Below, piece after piece: positions 44,874-51,723 of a stretch of 51,723 bases of DNA (positions within the stretch are counted from its first letter, which is position 1; each line of letters begins with the position of its first letter). Source of the stretch: Rhodospirillales bacterium (GTDB taxonomy: Bacteria > Pseudomonadota > Alphaproteobacteria > Rhodospirillales_A > JACZKS01); NCBI GenBank assembly GCA_018648445.1, contig JABGRG010000014.1, forward strand, positions 1 to 51,723, given 5' to 3'. The notes beneath the pieces are model-generated. The model searched no databases. It was not told the DNA's origin and saw only the letters and a program-made list of their open reading frames with translations. A program made the translations under genes and the position numbers.

Positions 44874-46277
44874 CTAAAGTTCGCGCACGTCGGTCAGATG
44901 ACCGGCGACGGCTGCGGCTGCGGCCATGGCCGGGCTGACCAGATGGGTCCGTCCGCCGCGTCCCTGGCGGCCTTCGAAATTGCGGTTCGACGTTGAAGCG
45001 CACCGTTCGCCCGGTTCCAGCTTGTCGGCGTTCATGGCCAGACACATGGAACAGCCCGCCTCGCGCCACTCAAACCCGGCCTCAATGAAGATTTGGTCCA
45101 AACCTTCCTTTTCCGCCTGCGCCTTGACCAGTCCCGAACCCGGAACCACCAAAGCGCCAACGCCTTCGGCCACGATGCGGCCCTTGGCGATCGCCGCGGC
45201 GGCCCGCAGGTCCTCGATGCGGCCATTGGTGCACGATCCGATGAAGACCCGGTCCACCGGCACGGTGTTCAACGGCGTGCCCGGCGTCAGACCAATGTAG
45301 TCTAGCGAGCGCTGCATGGCGGCGCGCTTGCCTTCGTCGGCTTCGTCCGCCGGGTTGGGCACCTTGGCCGTGATCGGCAGCGCGTCCTCGGGGCTTGTGC
45401 CCCAGGTGACGAACGGAACCAGTTCGGCGGCGTTAATGGTGACCGTCGTATCGAAAAGCGCGCCGTCTTCGGTGACCAGCGTTTTCCAATAGGCCATCGC
45501 GGCATCCCAATCGGCGCCCTTGGGGCTCATGGGAAGGTCTTTCAGGTACGCGAACGTGGTTTCGTCGGGCGCAACCAGTCCGGCGCGCGCGCCGCCCTCG
45601 ATGGTCATGTTACAAAGGGTCATGCGGCCTTCCATGGAAAGGTCGCGGATGGCTTGGCCTGCGTATTCGATGACATGGCCGGTGCCGCCCGCCGTGCCGA
45701 TCTGACCGATGATAGCCAAAATCAGATCCTTGGCGGTAACGCCTGCCGGAAGATCGCCTTCGACCGAAACCAGCATGTTCTTGGCCGGTTTTTGCAAGAG
45801 CGTTTGCGTGGCCAGAACGTGTTCGACCTCGCTGGTGCCGACGCCGAAGGCCAGTGCGCCGAACGCGCCGTGGGTGGCGGTGTGAGAATCACCGCAGACA
45901 ATGGTCGTTCCCGGTTGGGTAAAGCCCTGTTCCGGCCCGATGATGTGAACGACGCCCTGGCGGATGTCGTCCATGCCGAAGTAGGGGATGTCGAATTCGG
46001 CGACGTTCATTTCCAGGGTTTCGACCTGAATGCGCGATTCTTCTTCTTCGATGCCCCGGCTGCGATCCGTGGTCGGAACGTTATGGTCGGCCACGGCCAG
46101 CGTGGCGTCGGGCCGACGCACTTTGCGCCCGGCGTCGCGAAGGCCTTCAAAAGCCTGGGGGCTGGTCACTTCATGAACGAGGTGACGGTCGATATACAGC
46201 ACGCACGTGCCGTCTTCCTGCACCTCGACGAGGTGGCTGTCCCAAATCTTGTCGAACAGGGTCCGTGCTTGAGCCAT
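44874..46277 (-). CDS. leuC: 3-isopropylmalate dehydratase large subunit
   Basis: 467 residues. Cluster-ligand motifs [12 protein letters not shown] and GCSMCLAMN hold the [4Fe-4S] of the aconitase family. [21 protein letters not shown] and the N-terminal [14 protein letters not shown] are typical. It is the first leu gene here and follows rplS after 84 nt that contain a strong hairpin. leuA is not in the window. Confidence 0.97.
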   Translation of the reverse strand: MAQARTLFDKIWDSHLVEVQEDGTCVLYIDRHLVHEVTSPQAFEGLRDAGRKVRRPDATLAVADHNVPTTDRSRGIEEEESRIQVETLEMNVAEFDIPYFGMDDIRQGVVHIIGPEQGFTQPGTTIVCGDSHTATHGAFGALAFGVGTSEVEHVLATQTLLQKPAKNMLVSVEGDLPAGVTAKDLILAIIGQIGTAGGTGHVIEYAGQAIRDLSMEGRMTLCNMTIEGGARAGLVAPDETTFAYLKDLPMSPKGADWDAAMAYWKTLVTEDGALFDTTVTINAAELVPFVTWGTSPEDALPITAKVPNPADEADEGKRAAMQRSLDYIGLTPGTPLNTVPVDRVFIGSCTNGRIEDLRAAAAIAKGRIVAEGVGALVVPGSGLVKAQAEKEGLDQIFIEAGFEWREAGCSMCLAMNADKLEPGERCASTSNRNFEGRQGRGGRTHLVSPAMAAAAAVAGHLTDVREL

Positions 46278-46311
46278 GGATCATATCCCCCCGGCAGCAA
46301 TTAACGCCCGC

Positions 46312-46343
46312 CGGGAACGCTCCCTTTAGGTGGGGCGTTCCCG
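46312..46343 (-). terminator. Hairpin between rplS and leuC
   Basis: CGGGAACGC (46312-46320) pairs with GCGTTCCCG (46335-46343), and CCC/GGG extends the stem inward. No T run follows on the minus strand, so it may be a 3' stabilising structure or a rho-assisted stop for the ribosomal operon rather than a classical terminator. Confidence 0.5.
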
Positions 46344-46361
46344 CGCATCGGACAAACGTTT

Positions 46362-46844
46362 TTACTCTTCGGCGGCGGCCTTGGCGGCAGCCTTTTCGCT
46401 CGCCTTGGTGCGGGCGACCGCATGGGCGGCGGCCTTGGCATCGGCGGCGGATTTCTTTTCCTGGGTGGTCAGCTTGGCCGAGTACCCGTCCGTCTTTTCG
46501 GCGATGCGGGCGCGTTTGCCGCGCAGGCCGCGCAGGTAATAAAGTTTGGCCCGGCGCACGTCTCCGCGACGCACCACTTCGATGCCGTCGATGATCGGCG
46601 AGTACAGCGGGAACACGCGCTCGACGCCTTCGCCGTACGAAATCTTGCGAACCGTGAACGACGAGTTCACGCCCCGGTTCTTGCGGGCAATGCAGACGCC
46701 TTCGAAGGCCTGAAGGCGCTCGCGCTGGCCTTCCACCACCTTGACGTTGATGCGAAGCGTATCGCCCGCGGCGAATTCGGGAACTGCGCGCTTGGCGCTC
46801 AGATCCGCGACTTGCTCTTGTTCGAGCTGTTGAATGATGTCCAT
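46362..46844 (-). CDS. rplS: 50S ribosomal protein L19
   Basis: 160 residues from the ATG at 46844, preceded by AAGGAAGAAG. The L19 core is clear: [67 protein letters not shown] and the LRGKRARI end. An Ala/Lys-rich tail of about 40 residues extends beyond the usual 115-120 residues, as often in alphaproteobacteria. It is last of ffh-rpsP-rimM-trmD-rplS. Confidence 0.96.
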   Translation of the reverse strand: MDIIQQLEQEQVADLSAKRAVPEFAAGDTLRINVKVVEGQRERLQAFEGVCIARKNRGVNSSFTVRKISYGEGVERVFPLYSPIIDGIEVVRRGDVRRAKLYYLRGLRGKRARIAEKTDGYSAKLTTQEKKSAADAKAAAHAVARTKASEKAAAKAAAEE

Positions 46845-46899
46845 TTTCTTCTTCCTTCTGCAAAAATCGTTTTGTTCAAGGACCAACGCGCTTCGTGCC

Positions 46900-47625
46900 T
46901 TATCGGGCCTCGTTGCGCGTGGCCATATACCGTTCCCAAAGGTCAGGCCGACGCTCGCGGGTGATGTTTTCCGCCTGCGCCAGACGCCACTCGCGAACCC
47001 GCGCGTGGTGTCCCGACATTAAAACTTCCGGCACCAGTCGCCCCTGCCACTCGCGGGGACGGGTGTATTGCGGGTATTCAAGAAGCCCGCTCTCGAAACT
47101 TTCTTCCTCCAAACTCTCCGGCGCGCCCATGACGCCAGGCACCAAACGCAGACAGGCGTCGATCAGCGCGATCGCCGCCGGTTCGCCGCCCGAAAGAACG
47201 AAGTCGCCCAGGCTGACTTCCTCCAACTCGCGGGCCTCGATGACCCGTTGGTCGACGCCTTCGAAGCGGCCACACAGCAACGTCACGCCCGGTCCGTTCG
47301 CCAATTGGCGAACGCGGGCCTGATCCAGCGGCCGTCCGCGCGGCGACAAATAAACCGCGGGCAATTCGGGCTTTTCGGCCATTACCGAGCCCAACGCCGC
47401 ATCGACCACATCGGCGCGCATAACCATGCCCGGACCGCCCCCACAGGGGGTGTCGTCCACGGAGCGGTGTTTATCGCTTGCGAAATCGCGAATGTCCACC
47501 GTTTCCAAAGCCCACAGCCCACTATCGAGGGCCGTTCCAGCCAGCGATCCGGCCAACGGCCCCGGGAACATTTCGGGGAAGATGGTCAGGACGCGCGCCG
47601 TCCATATGGCTCCCTGATCCGTCAT
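46900..47625 (-). CDS. trmD: tRNA (guanine37-N1)-methyltransferase
   Basis: 241 residues. It contains the SPOUT-fold landmarks [46 protein letters not shown] and the trefoil-knot segment [19 protein letters not shown], with RPDLWERY near the C-terminus. It methylates G37 next to the anticodon to prevent frameshifting. Its start overlaps rimM by four bases. Confidence 0.97.
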   Translation of the reverse strand: MTDQGAIWTARVLTIFPEMFPGPLAGSLAGTALDSGLWALETVDIRDFASDKHRSVDDTPCGGGPGMVMRADVVDAALGSVMAEKPELPAVYLSPRGRPLDQARVRQLANGPGVTLLCGRFEGVDQRVIEARELEEVSLGDFVLSGGEPAAIALIDACLRLVPGVMGAPESLEEESFESGLLEYPQYTRPREWQGRLVPEVLMSGHHARVREWRLAQAENITRERRPDLWERYMATRNEAR

Positions 47626-48236
47626 TCTTCGTCCCCGTTCCCTTCGGTTTCGTCTTGCCCGGCATCCGGCGTTTCAAACAAGCCGTCGGGCGGGTTCACC
47701 ACCACACGGCCTTCGCTTACATTTACCTGCGGCACCACCTCGCGGGAGAACGGCAACATGACCGTTTCGCCCGAAGGCTGCTCGACTTCCAAAACATCAC
47801 CGGCGCCGAAGTCGTAAACGCCCAGGATCCTGCCAAATGGTTCGGACCCCTCTTCCCCGGCCTCAAAGGCGGTAAGGCCAATGAGGTCGGCGTGGTAGAA
47901 CTCGTCATCCTCCGGCGGCGGAAGGGCTTCGCGCGGCACAAATAGCTGCGTTCCCTTCAATGCCTCGGCGTCCGTTCGGTCTGTGACCCCGGCTAAACGG
48001 ACAATGACCTGATCCTTGGCCATGCCGGTTACCGAAAGTTCCCAAACCTTGTCGCCGGTTGCGTCCGAAACGGGTCCGTAAGCGCCAACGTCCTTTGGTC
48101 TGGACGTGAAGCTCTTGACCCTGAGATCGCCTTTCAGACCCCGTACCCCGGTGATTGCACCGACACACACGTGGCCCGCTTTTTCAGCGATCCGGCGTGG
48201 CTTTCGCCAGCCGGGTTTTCGAGGCGCCGCCGCCAT
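47622..48236 (-). CDS. rimM: Ribosome maturation factor RimM
   Basis: 204 residues with the RimM N-domain ([46 protein letters not shown]) and PRC-barrel ([30 protein letters not shown]). It assists 30S head assembly through S19. An acidic tail ([14 protein letters not shown]) extends the usual length. It lies between rpsP (21-nt gap) and trmD. Confidence 0.95.
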   Translation of the reverse strand: MAAAPRKPGWRKPRRIAEKAGHVCVGAITGVRGLKGDLRVKSFTSRPKDVGAYGPVSDATGDKVWELSVTGMAKDQVIVRLAGVTDRTDAEALKGTQLFVPREALPPPEDDEFYHADLIGLTAFEAGEEGSEPFGRILGVYDFGAGDVLEVEQPSGETVMLPFSREVVPQVNVSEGRVVVNPPDGLFETPDAGQDETEGNGDEE

Positions 48237-48257
48237 GACAAGAACCGAAAGACCGAC

Positions 48258-48821
48258 CTATTCGGCCGGCTTTTCGGCTTCTTCCTCAGCAGGAGCTTCC
48301 TCAGCCGGAGCAGCTTCCTCAGCCGGAGCAGCTTCCTCAGCCGGAGCAGCTTCCTCAGCCGGGGCAGCTTCCTCAGCCGGAGCAGCTTCCTCAGCAGGCG
48401 CAGCTTCCTCAGCAGGCGCAGCTTCCTCAGCCGGAGCAGCTTCCTCAGCAGGCGCAGCTTCCTCGGCGGCGGCTTCAACCGGAGCTTCTTCAGCGGCAGC
48501 TTCCTTCAGGCGCTCCTGGGCCTTCGCTTTGGGCTGGTTCTTTTTGGTCTGCTCGGCGTATTTGCGAGCTTCCATCAGACCGGCGGCGGCCAAGAACTTG
48601 GCAACGCGGTCACTGGCTTGCGCGCCAACGCCCAGCCAGTACTTGACGCGGTCCTCGACCAGACGAACGCGGTCGGGATGGTCTTTGGCGACCATCGGAT
48701 TGTAGGTTCCGATACGCTCGATGAAGCGGCCATCGCGGGCTTTGCGCGAGTCGGCGACAACGATGTGATAGTAGGGGCGCTTTTTCGCGCCGCCACGGGA
48801 AAGTCGGATTTTAACTGACAT
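48258..48821 (-). CDS. rpsP: 30S ribosomal protein S16 with long EEAAPA-repeat tail
   Basis: 187 residues, about twice the usual 80-90. Residues 1-85 are a normal S16 core ([51 protein letters not shown]). A charged linker leads to nine perfect EEAAPA hexapeptides (residues 120-173), then [14 protein letters not shown]. The tail is acidic and probably disordered, odd for an RNA-binding protein. The reading frame is intact through it. Confidence 0.95.
   Translation of the reverse strand: MSVKIRLSRGGAKKRPYYHIVVADSRKARDGRFIERIGTYNPMVAKDHPDRVRLVEDRVKYWLGVGAQASDRVAKFLAAAGLMEARKYAEQTKKNQPKAKAQERLKEAAAEEAPVEAAAEEAAPAEEAAPAEEAAPAEEAAPAEEAAPAEEAAPAEEAAPAEEAAPAEEAAPAEEAPAEEEAEKPAE
48303..48464 (-). 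repeat. 18-bp tandem repeat within rpsP (nine copies)
   Basis: Nine units encode EEAAPA. Two variants differ at synonymous sites (plus-strand form GCAGCTTCCTCAGCCGGA or with AGCAGGC) and are interspersed, suggesting growth by slippage or recombination under selection for the peptide. Copy number may vary between strains. Confidence 0.95.
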
Positions 48822-48874
48822 TCTTTTTGCAATCCTTCTGCTTGTTTTCGTTCGTACAATTCAAAATAAATCTA

Positions 48875-50251
48875 CTAACGGCCAAAACCGCCTTGGGGGC
48901 CCATCATGCCGGGCGGCATACCACCCCTCATCAGGCCCTTCTTGCCGAGTTTGCCCATCTTTTTCATCATGGTGCTCATTTGCTTGTGCTGTTTGAGCAC
49001 GCGATTGACATCCTGAACCGTGGTGCCCGACCCGGCGGCGATCCGCCGTCGGCGCGACCCGTTCAGCAACTTGGGACGCCTGCGCTCATCCGGCGTCATG
49101 GATTGGATAATGGCTTGCTGGCGGGCCACGGTTTTGTCGTCCACATTGGCCTGCGCCATCTGCTTTTTGATCTTGCCGACGCCGGGCATCATGCCCATCA
49201 GGCCTTCCATGTCGCCCATCTTGCGAATCTGGCCCAGTTGCTCGCTCAGATCCTCGAGCGTGAACTGGCCCTTCATCATGCGTTCGGCGGCGGCCTCGGC
49301 CTTTGCCTGATCCATGGTTTCGGCGGCGCGCTCGACCAGCCCGACCACGTCGCCCATGCCCAGAATGCGCCCGGCGATGCGATCCGCCTGGAAGGCTTCT
49401 AAGTCTTCCAGCTTTTCGCCGACACCCATCAGCTTGATGGGCTGGCCGGTAACGGCGCGCATGGAAAGGGCCGCACCGCCGCGCGCGTCGCCGTCGACGC
49501 GGGTCAGCACAAGGCCGGTAATGCCGATTTTTTCGTGAAACTCGCGGCCCAGATTAACCGCATCCTGACCGGTCAGCGCATCGGCCACCAGCAGGGTTTC
49601 CGTGGGCTTGGCCTCGTCGCGCACCATGGCCACTTCGGCCATCAGTTCGGTGTCGATGTGCAAACGGCCCGCGGTATCCAGAATAACCGCGTCATAGCCT
49701 TCGCGGCGGCCCGTTTCCATGGCCCGGCGGGTAATTGCCAGGGGCTGCTCGCCGAACACGGCCTGTAACACCGGCACGTCGGCTTGTTCGCCCAAAACCG
49801 CCAGTTGCTGCTGGGCTGCCGGGCGATAAACGTCCAGCGAGGCCATGAGAACGCGCTTTTTCTCGCGCTTGACCAGACGCATGGCCAGTTTGGCGCTGGT
49901 CGTCGTCTTGCCCGAGCCCTGCAGGCCGACCATGAGGATGGCCACCGGCGGGGTTCCGGCTAGATTTATCGCGGTATCAAGCGCGTCGCCGCCCAGCATT
50001 TCCACCAGATGGTCGTTGACGATCTTGACCACCATCTGGCCCGGCGTGACGCTGCGAAGCACCTCTTCGCCGACGGCACGCGTGCGAACCGCTTCGACGA
50101 AATCCTTGACCACCGGCAGCGCGACATCGGCCTCAAGCAAAGCCACGCGAATTTCGCGCATGGCCGCCGAGACATCGGCTTCCGACAGCGCGCCGCGCCT
50201 CTTCAAGCCTTCAAAGATGTCACCAAGTTTGCTGCTCAGGCCTTCAAACAT
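48875..50251 (-). CDS. ffh: Signal recognition particle protein Ffh
   Basis: The start is taken at 50251 (MFEGLSSKLGDIFEGLKRRG), giving 458 residues. The NG GTPase has MVGLQGSGKTTTSAKLA, DTAGRLHID and TRVDGDARGGAALS. The Met-rich M domain carries GSRRRRIAAGSG, which binds 4.5S RNA, and ends in GGMPPGMMGPQGG. It targets membrane proteins to FtsY and SecYEG. It precedes rpsP by 53 nt. A terminator-like hairpin lies 34 nt before its start. Confidence 0.97.
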   Translation of the reverse strand: MFEGLSSKLGDIFEGLKRRGALSEADVSAAMREIRVALLEADVALPVVKDFVEAVRTRAVGEEVLRSVTPGQMVVKIVNDHLVEMLGGDALDTAINLAGTPPVAILMVGLQGSGKTTTSAKLAMRLVKREKKRVLMASLDVYRPAAQQQLAVLGEQADVPVLQAVFGEQPLAITRRAMETGRREGYDAVILDTAGRLHIDTELMAEVAMVRDEAKPTETLLVADALTGQDAVNLGREFHEKIGITGLVLTRVDGDARGGAALSMRAVTGQPIKLMGVGEKLEDLEAFQADRIAGRILGMGDVVGLVERAAETMDQAKAEAAAERMMKGQFTLEDLSEQLGQIRKMGDMEGLMGMMPGVGKIKKQMAQANVDDKTVARQQAIIQSMTPDERRRPKLLNGSRRRRIAAGSGTTVQDVNRVLKQHKQMSTMMKKMGKLGKKGLMRGGMPPGMMGPQGGFGR

Positions 50252-50278
50252 GCTCGTCCAAAACCTCGCCAAACAACC

Positions 50279-50313
50279 AAAAAACGCCAGTGCGCGAAAC
50301 TCGCGGACTGGCG
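50279..50313 (-). terminator. Terminator-like hairpin in the ffh leader
   Basis: CGCCAGT-G-CGCG (50285-50296) pairs with CGCG-G-ACTGGCG (50302-50313). On the minus strand the stem is followed directly by TTTTTT (50284-50279). A second hairpin CGCCCC-TC-GGGGCG (50315-50328) lies just upstream. Since no minus-strand gene lies to the right in this window, it may be a leader attenuator or premature stop for ffh. Confidence 0.6.
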
Positions 50314-50475
50314 GCGCCCCTCGGGGCGTCCAATAACGGCGCGGACTTTATGCGGAAGGGGTGGGGGAGTCAAGTGGGAGCGTTGCGTACAGGAGTATTC
50401 GTTAAGAAGATCGTATGGCAAAGTGCTACGATCCCAATTCGTCCTGGGAAATCAGGAAATGGGGTGGAGGAAATT

Positions 50476-50790
50476 ATGAGCGACCCTGTAGTAATTGCGT
50501 TTATCGGCGTTATCGGCGCGGTGATTGGATCAGTTGCTACGATATCTGGCAATATATTGATGCATTGGTTCAAGGAACGATCAGAAGCAAAGAAAGATAA
50601 GCCACGAAAAGAGCTTTTGAAAAAAATGCTCGATCATCCGACGCACACGTGGCGGAATCTGGATACGCTTATGAATGTGATTGGAGCCAGTGAAGAGAAA
50701 ACCAAGACACTCCTTCTGGAAATGGGCGCGCGAGGCTCGGAGGATGGGAAGACTTTATGGGGTCTAGTGAGCAAAAATCCACTCCCATAA
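50476..50790 (+). CDS. Small membrane protein of unknown function
   Basis: The ATG at 50476 follows GGAGGA, giving 104 residues. One transmembrane segment (VVIAFIGVIGAVIGSVATISG) is followed by a basic stretch (KERSEAKKDKPRKELLKK) and a small helical domain (TWRNLDTLMNVIGASEEKTKTLLLEMGARGSE) that resembles a compact helix-turn-helix or winged fold. It looks more AT-rich than its neighbours, which may mean recent acquisition. I do not recognise the family. Confidence 0.6.
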   Translation: MSDPVVIAFIGVIGAVIGSVATISGNILMHWFKERSEAKKDKPRKELLKKMLDHPTHTWRNLDTLMNVIGASEEKTKTLLLEMGARGSEDGKTLWGLVSKNPLP

Positions 50791-50868
50791 CGAATGCGAA
50801 TAAGGGTGAGAGTTTACATTTTAAGACTTTTTCAACCGAGTGGCACTAGTTACGGCATAACCCTACCC

Positions 50869-51525
50869 ATGAACCTCGAAGCTATTCAAACTGCGCTCAC
50901 CCCCCACGGCCTGATTGTTCGCGGCGGGTTTCGACCGGAGCCGTCCGATGTCGTTCCTGGTAACCCCGCGACGATGGTCATCATCGGTAACGCGGGGTCT
51001 GCCATGTGGCGGGCGTTCCAAGCGGTGCGCGGGGATGGTCCCGATCCGCTGGATGCGTGGACGCGGGGGGTTATTTCCGGCGTGGCGGAAAAGTTGGGGG
51101 CGGCGGCGCTGTTTCCTTTTGACGGGCCGCCGTATATGCCGTTTCAGAAGTGGGCGATGCGCAGCGAGGCGGTGTTTGGAAGTCCCATTGGGCCTTTGAT
51201 TCATCCTGTGTATGGGCTTTGGCATGGGTATCGGGGGGCTTTGGCGTTTGAGGAACGGATTGAGCTGCCGGAGCGTTTGCCAGCGGCCAGTCCTTGCGAG
51301 AGTTGCGTGGACAGGCCTTGTCTTTCGAGCTGTCCGGTGGGGGCGTTGTCGGTTGGGAATTACGACGTTCCGGCTTGTGTCGATCATATCGGGTCGGCGG
51401 CGGGATCGGACTGTTTGGAGCGGGCTTGTGTGGCCCGCCGGGCCTGTCCGGTGGGGCGGGAATATCATCAGGAACCGGCGCAGGCGGCCTTTCATATGAA
51501 ACACTTTCTGGCGAGTAATGGCTGA
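50869..51525 (+). CDS. 4Fe-4S ferredoxin-type protein (epoxyqueuosine reductase-like C-terminus)
   Basis: From the ATG at 50869 it encodes 218 residues. Two cysteine groups near the end, [14 protein letters not shown] and a second set in [16 protein letters not shown], fit [4Fe-4S] binding. The N-terminal part ([42 protein letters not shown]) is reminiscent of QueG but is shorter than that enzyme. It probably does redox chemistry in the cytoplasm. No strong ribosome site marks the start; the frame is open from 50794. Confidence 0.75.
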   Translation: MNLEAIQTALTPHGLIVRGGFRPEPSDVVPGNPATMVIIGNAGSAMWRAFQAVRGDGPDPLDAWTRGVISGVAEKLGAAALFPFDGPPYMPFQKWAMRSEAVFGSPIGPLIHPVYGLWHGYRGALAFEERIELPERLPAASPCESCVDRPCLSSCPVGALSVGNYDVPACVDHIGSAAGSDCLERACVARRACPVGREYHQEPAQAAFHMKHFLASNG

Positions 51526-51569
51526 AATTAGGTGGACATGGGCCGTGTTGCGGCCATAGGTTCCGGGTT

Positions 51570-51723
51570 ATGACTGGTTTGCCGTTCATAAAGATGCACG
51601 GGCTGGGCAACGATTTCGTTGTGCTGGACGCGCGCGCGGGCCTTGCCCGGCTGTCGGGCGCGCAGGTGCGGGCCATCGCCGACCGGCGGGAAGGGGTCGG
51701 CTGCGATCAGTTGATCGTGGTTG
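51570..51723 (+). CDS. dapF: Diaminopimelate epimerase, N-terminal fragment cut by window end
   Basis: The ATG at 51570 opens a frame running off the window (51 codons visible). [17 protein letters not shown] is the characteristic DapF N-terminus with the substrate-binding Asn, and [16 protein letters not shown] follows as expected. The enzyme converts LL- to meso-diaminopimelate for lysine and peptidoglycan, downstream of the asd step. The active-site cysteines lie outside the window. Confidence 0.93.
   Translation, partial: MTGLPFIKMHGLGNDFVVLDARAGLARLSGAQVRAIADRREGVGCDQLIVV

Noticed and set aside
48106..48818. Long Ser/Ala- and Ser/Phe-rich open frames opposite rpsP
   Set aside because: They are shadows of the EEAAPA repeat on the other strand.
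50840..50857. Possible sigma-54 site (TGGCACTAGTTACGG) before the 4Fe-4S gene
   Set aside because: The GC of the -12 element is missing at the required spacing.

Overview
The window reads as a chromosomal segment of an alphaproteobacterium, most likely in or near the Rhodospirillales. Supports are the block ffh-rpsP-rimM-trmD-rplS-leuC-leuD-leuB with asd further along, the sdhC-sdhD-sdhA-sdhB and sucC-sucD operons, GANTC (CcrM-type) sites, a dense two-component repertoire and many ATGA stop/start overlaps. No phage, integrase, IS element or CRISPR array was seen. Species assignment is inference.

Layout. 1-8.5 kb: a lipoprotein alpha/beta hydrolase, tRNA-Arg(CCG), a cyclic-nucleotide-binding protein, UDP-glucuronate decarboxylase, two tandem paralogues with degenerate GGDEF/EAL-like domains followed by a class III cyclase, a SYLF lipoprotein and an orphan CbiB-like protein. 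8.6-16.4 kb: a signalling cluster (membrane TPR protein, CheY-like regulator, 1337-residue hybrid kinase, second CheY-like regulator, HPt-REC-AAA-Fis activator) that holds all the parts of a multistep phosphorelay. 16.4-26.8 kb, minus strand: a binding-protein ABC operon ending in a class II aldolase, preceded by a near-perfect sigma-54 promoter. Upstream of it lies a translationally coupled trio (second binding protein, sensor kinase, sigma-54 activator) arranged like Salmonella pgtCBA. An amidohydrolase is divergent from the trio. 28.5-32 kb: succinate dehydrogenase.

32.0-33.8 kb holds no convincing protein gene. It carries four degenerate tandem units of about 217-240 nt. Each unit folds into the same set of UUCG-capped hairpins, with compensatory and G.U changes that fit a plus-strand RNA. 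Extra hairpins lie at the 5' side, and a long-range helix plus a terminator-like element lie at the 3' side. This looks like an undescribed large structured RNA and is the strongest candidate for something new here.

33.8-43 kb: an aldo/keto reductase, sucCD, a CoA-transferase, a response regulator, an exported unknown protein, asd, and a caspase-like protein with an overlapping lipoprotein gene. Upstream of asd is a small ORF encoding a 40-residue leader peptide with eight consecutive Thr codons. It is followed by mutually exclusive hairpins and a 19-bp terminator, a textbook layout for threonine attenuation of asd. 43-51.7 kb: leuCDB, the ribosome/SRP operon (S16 carries a nine-copy EEAAPA tail), a small membrane protein, a 4Fe-4S protein and the start of dapF.
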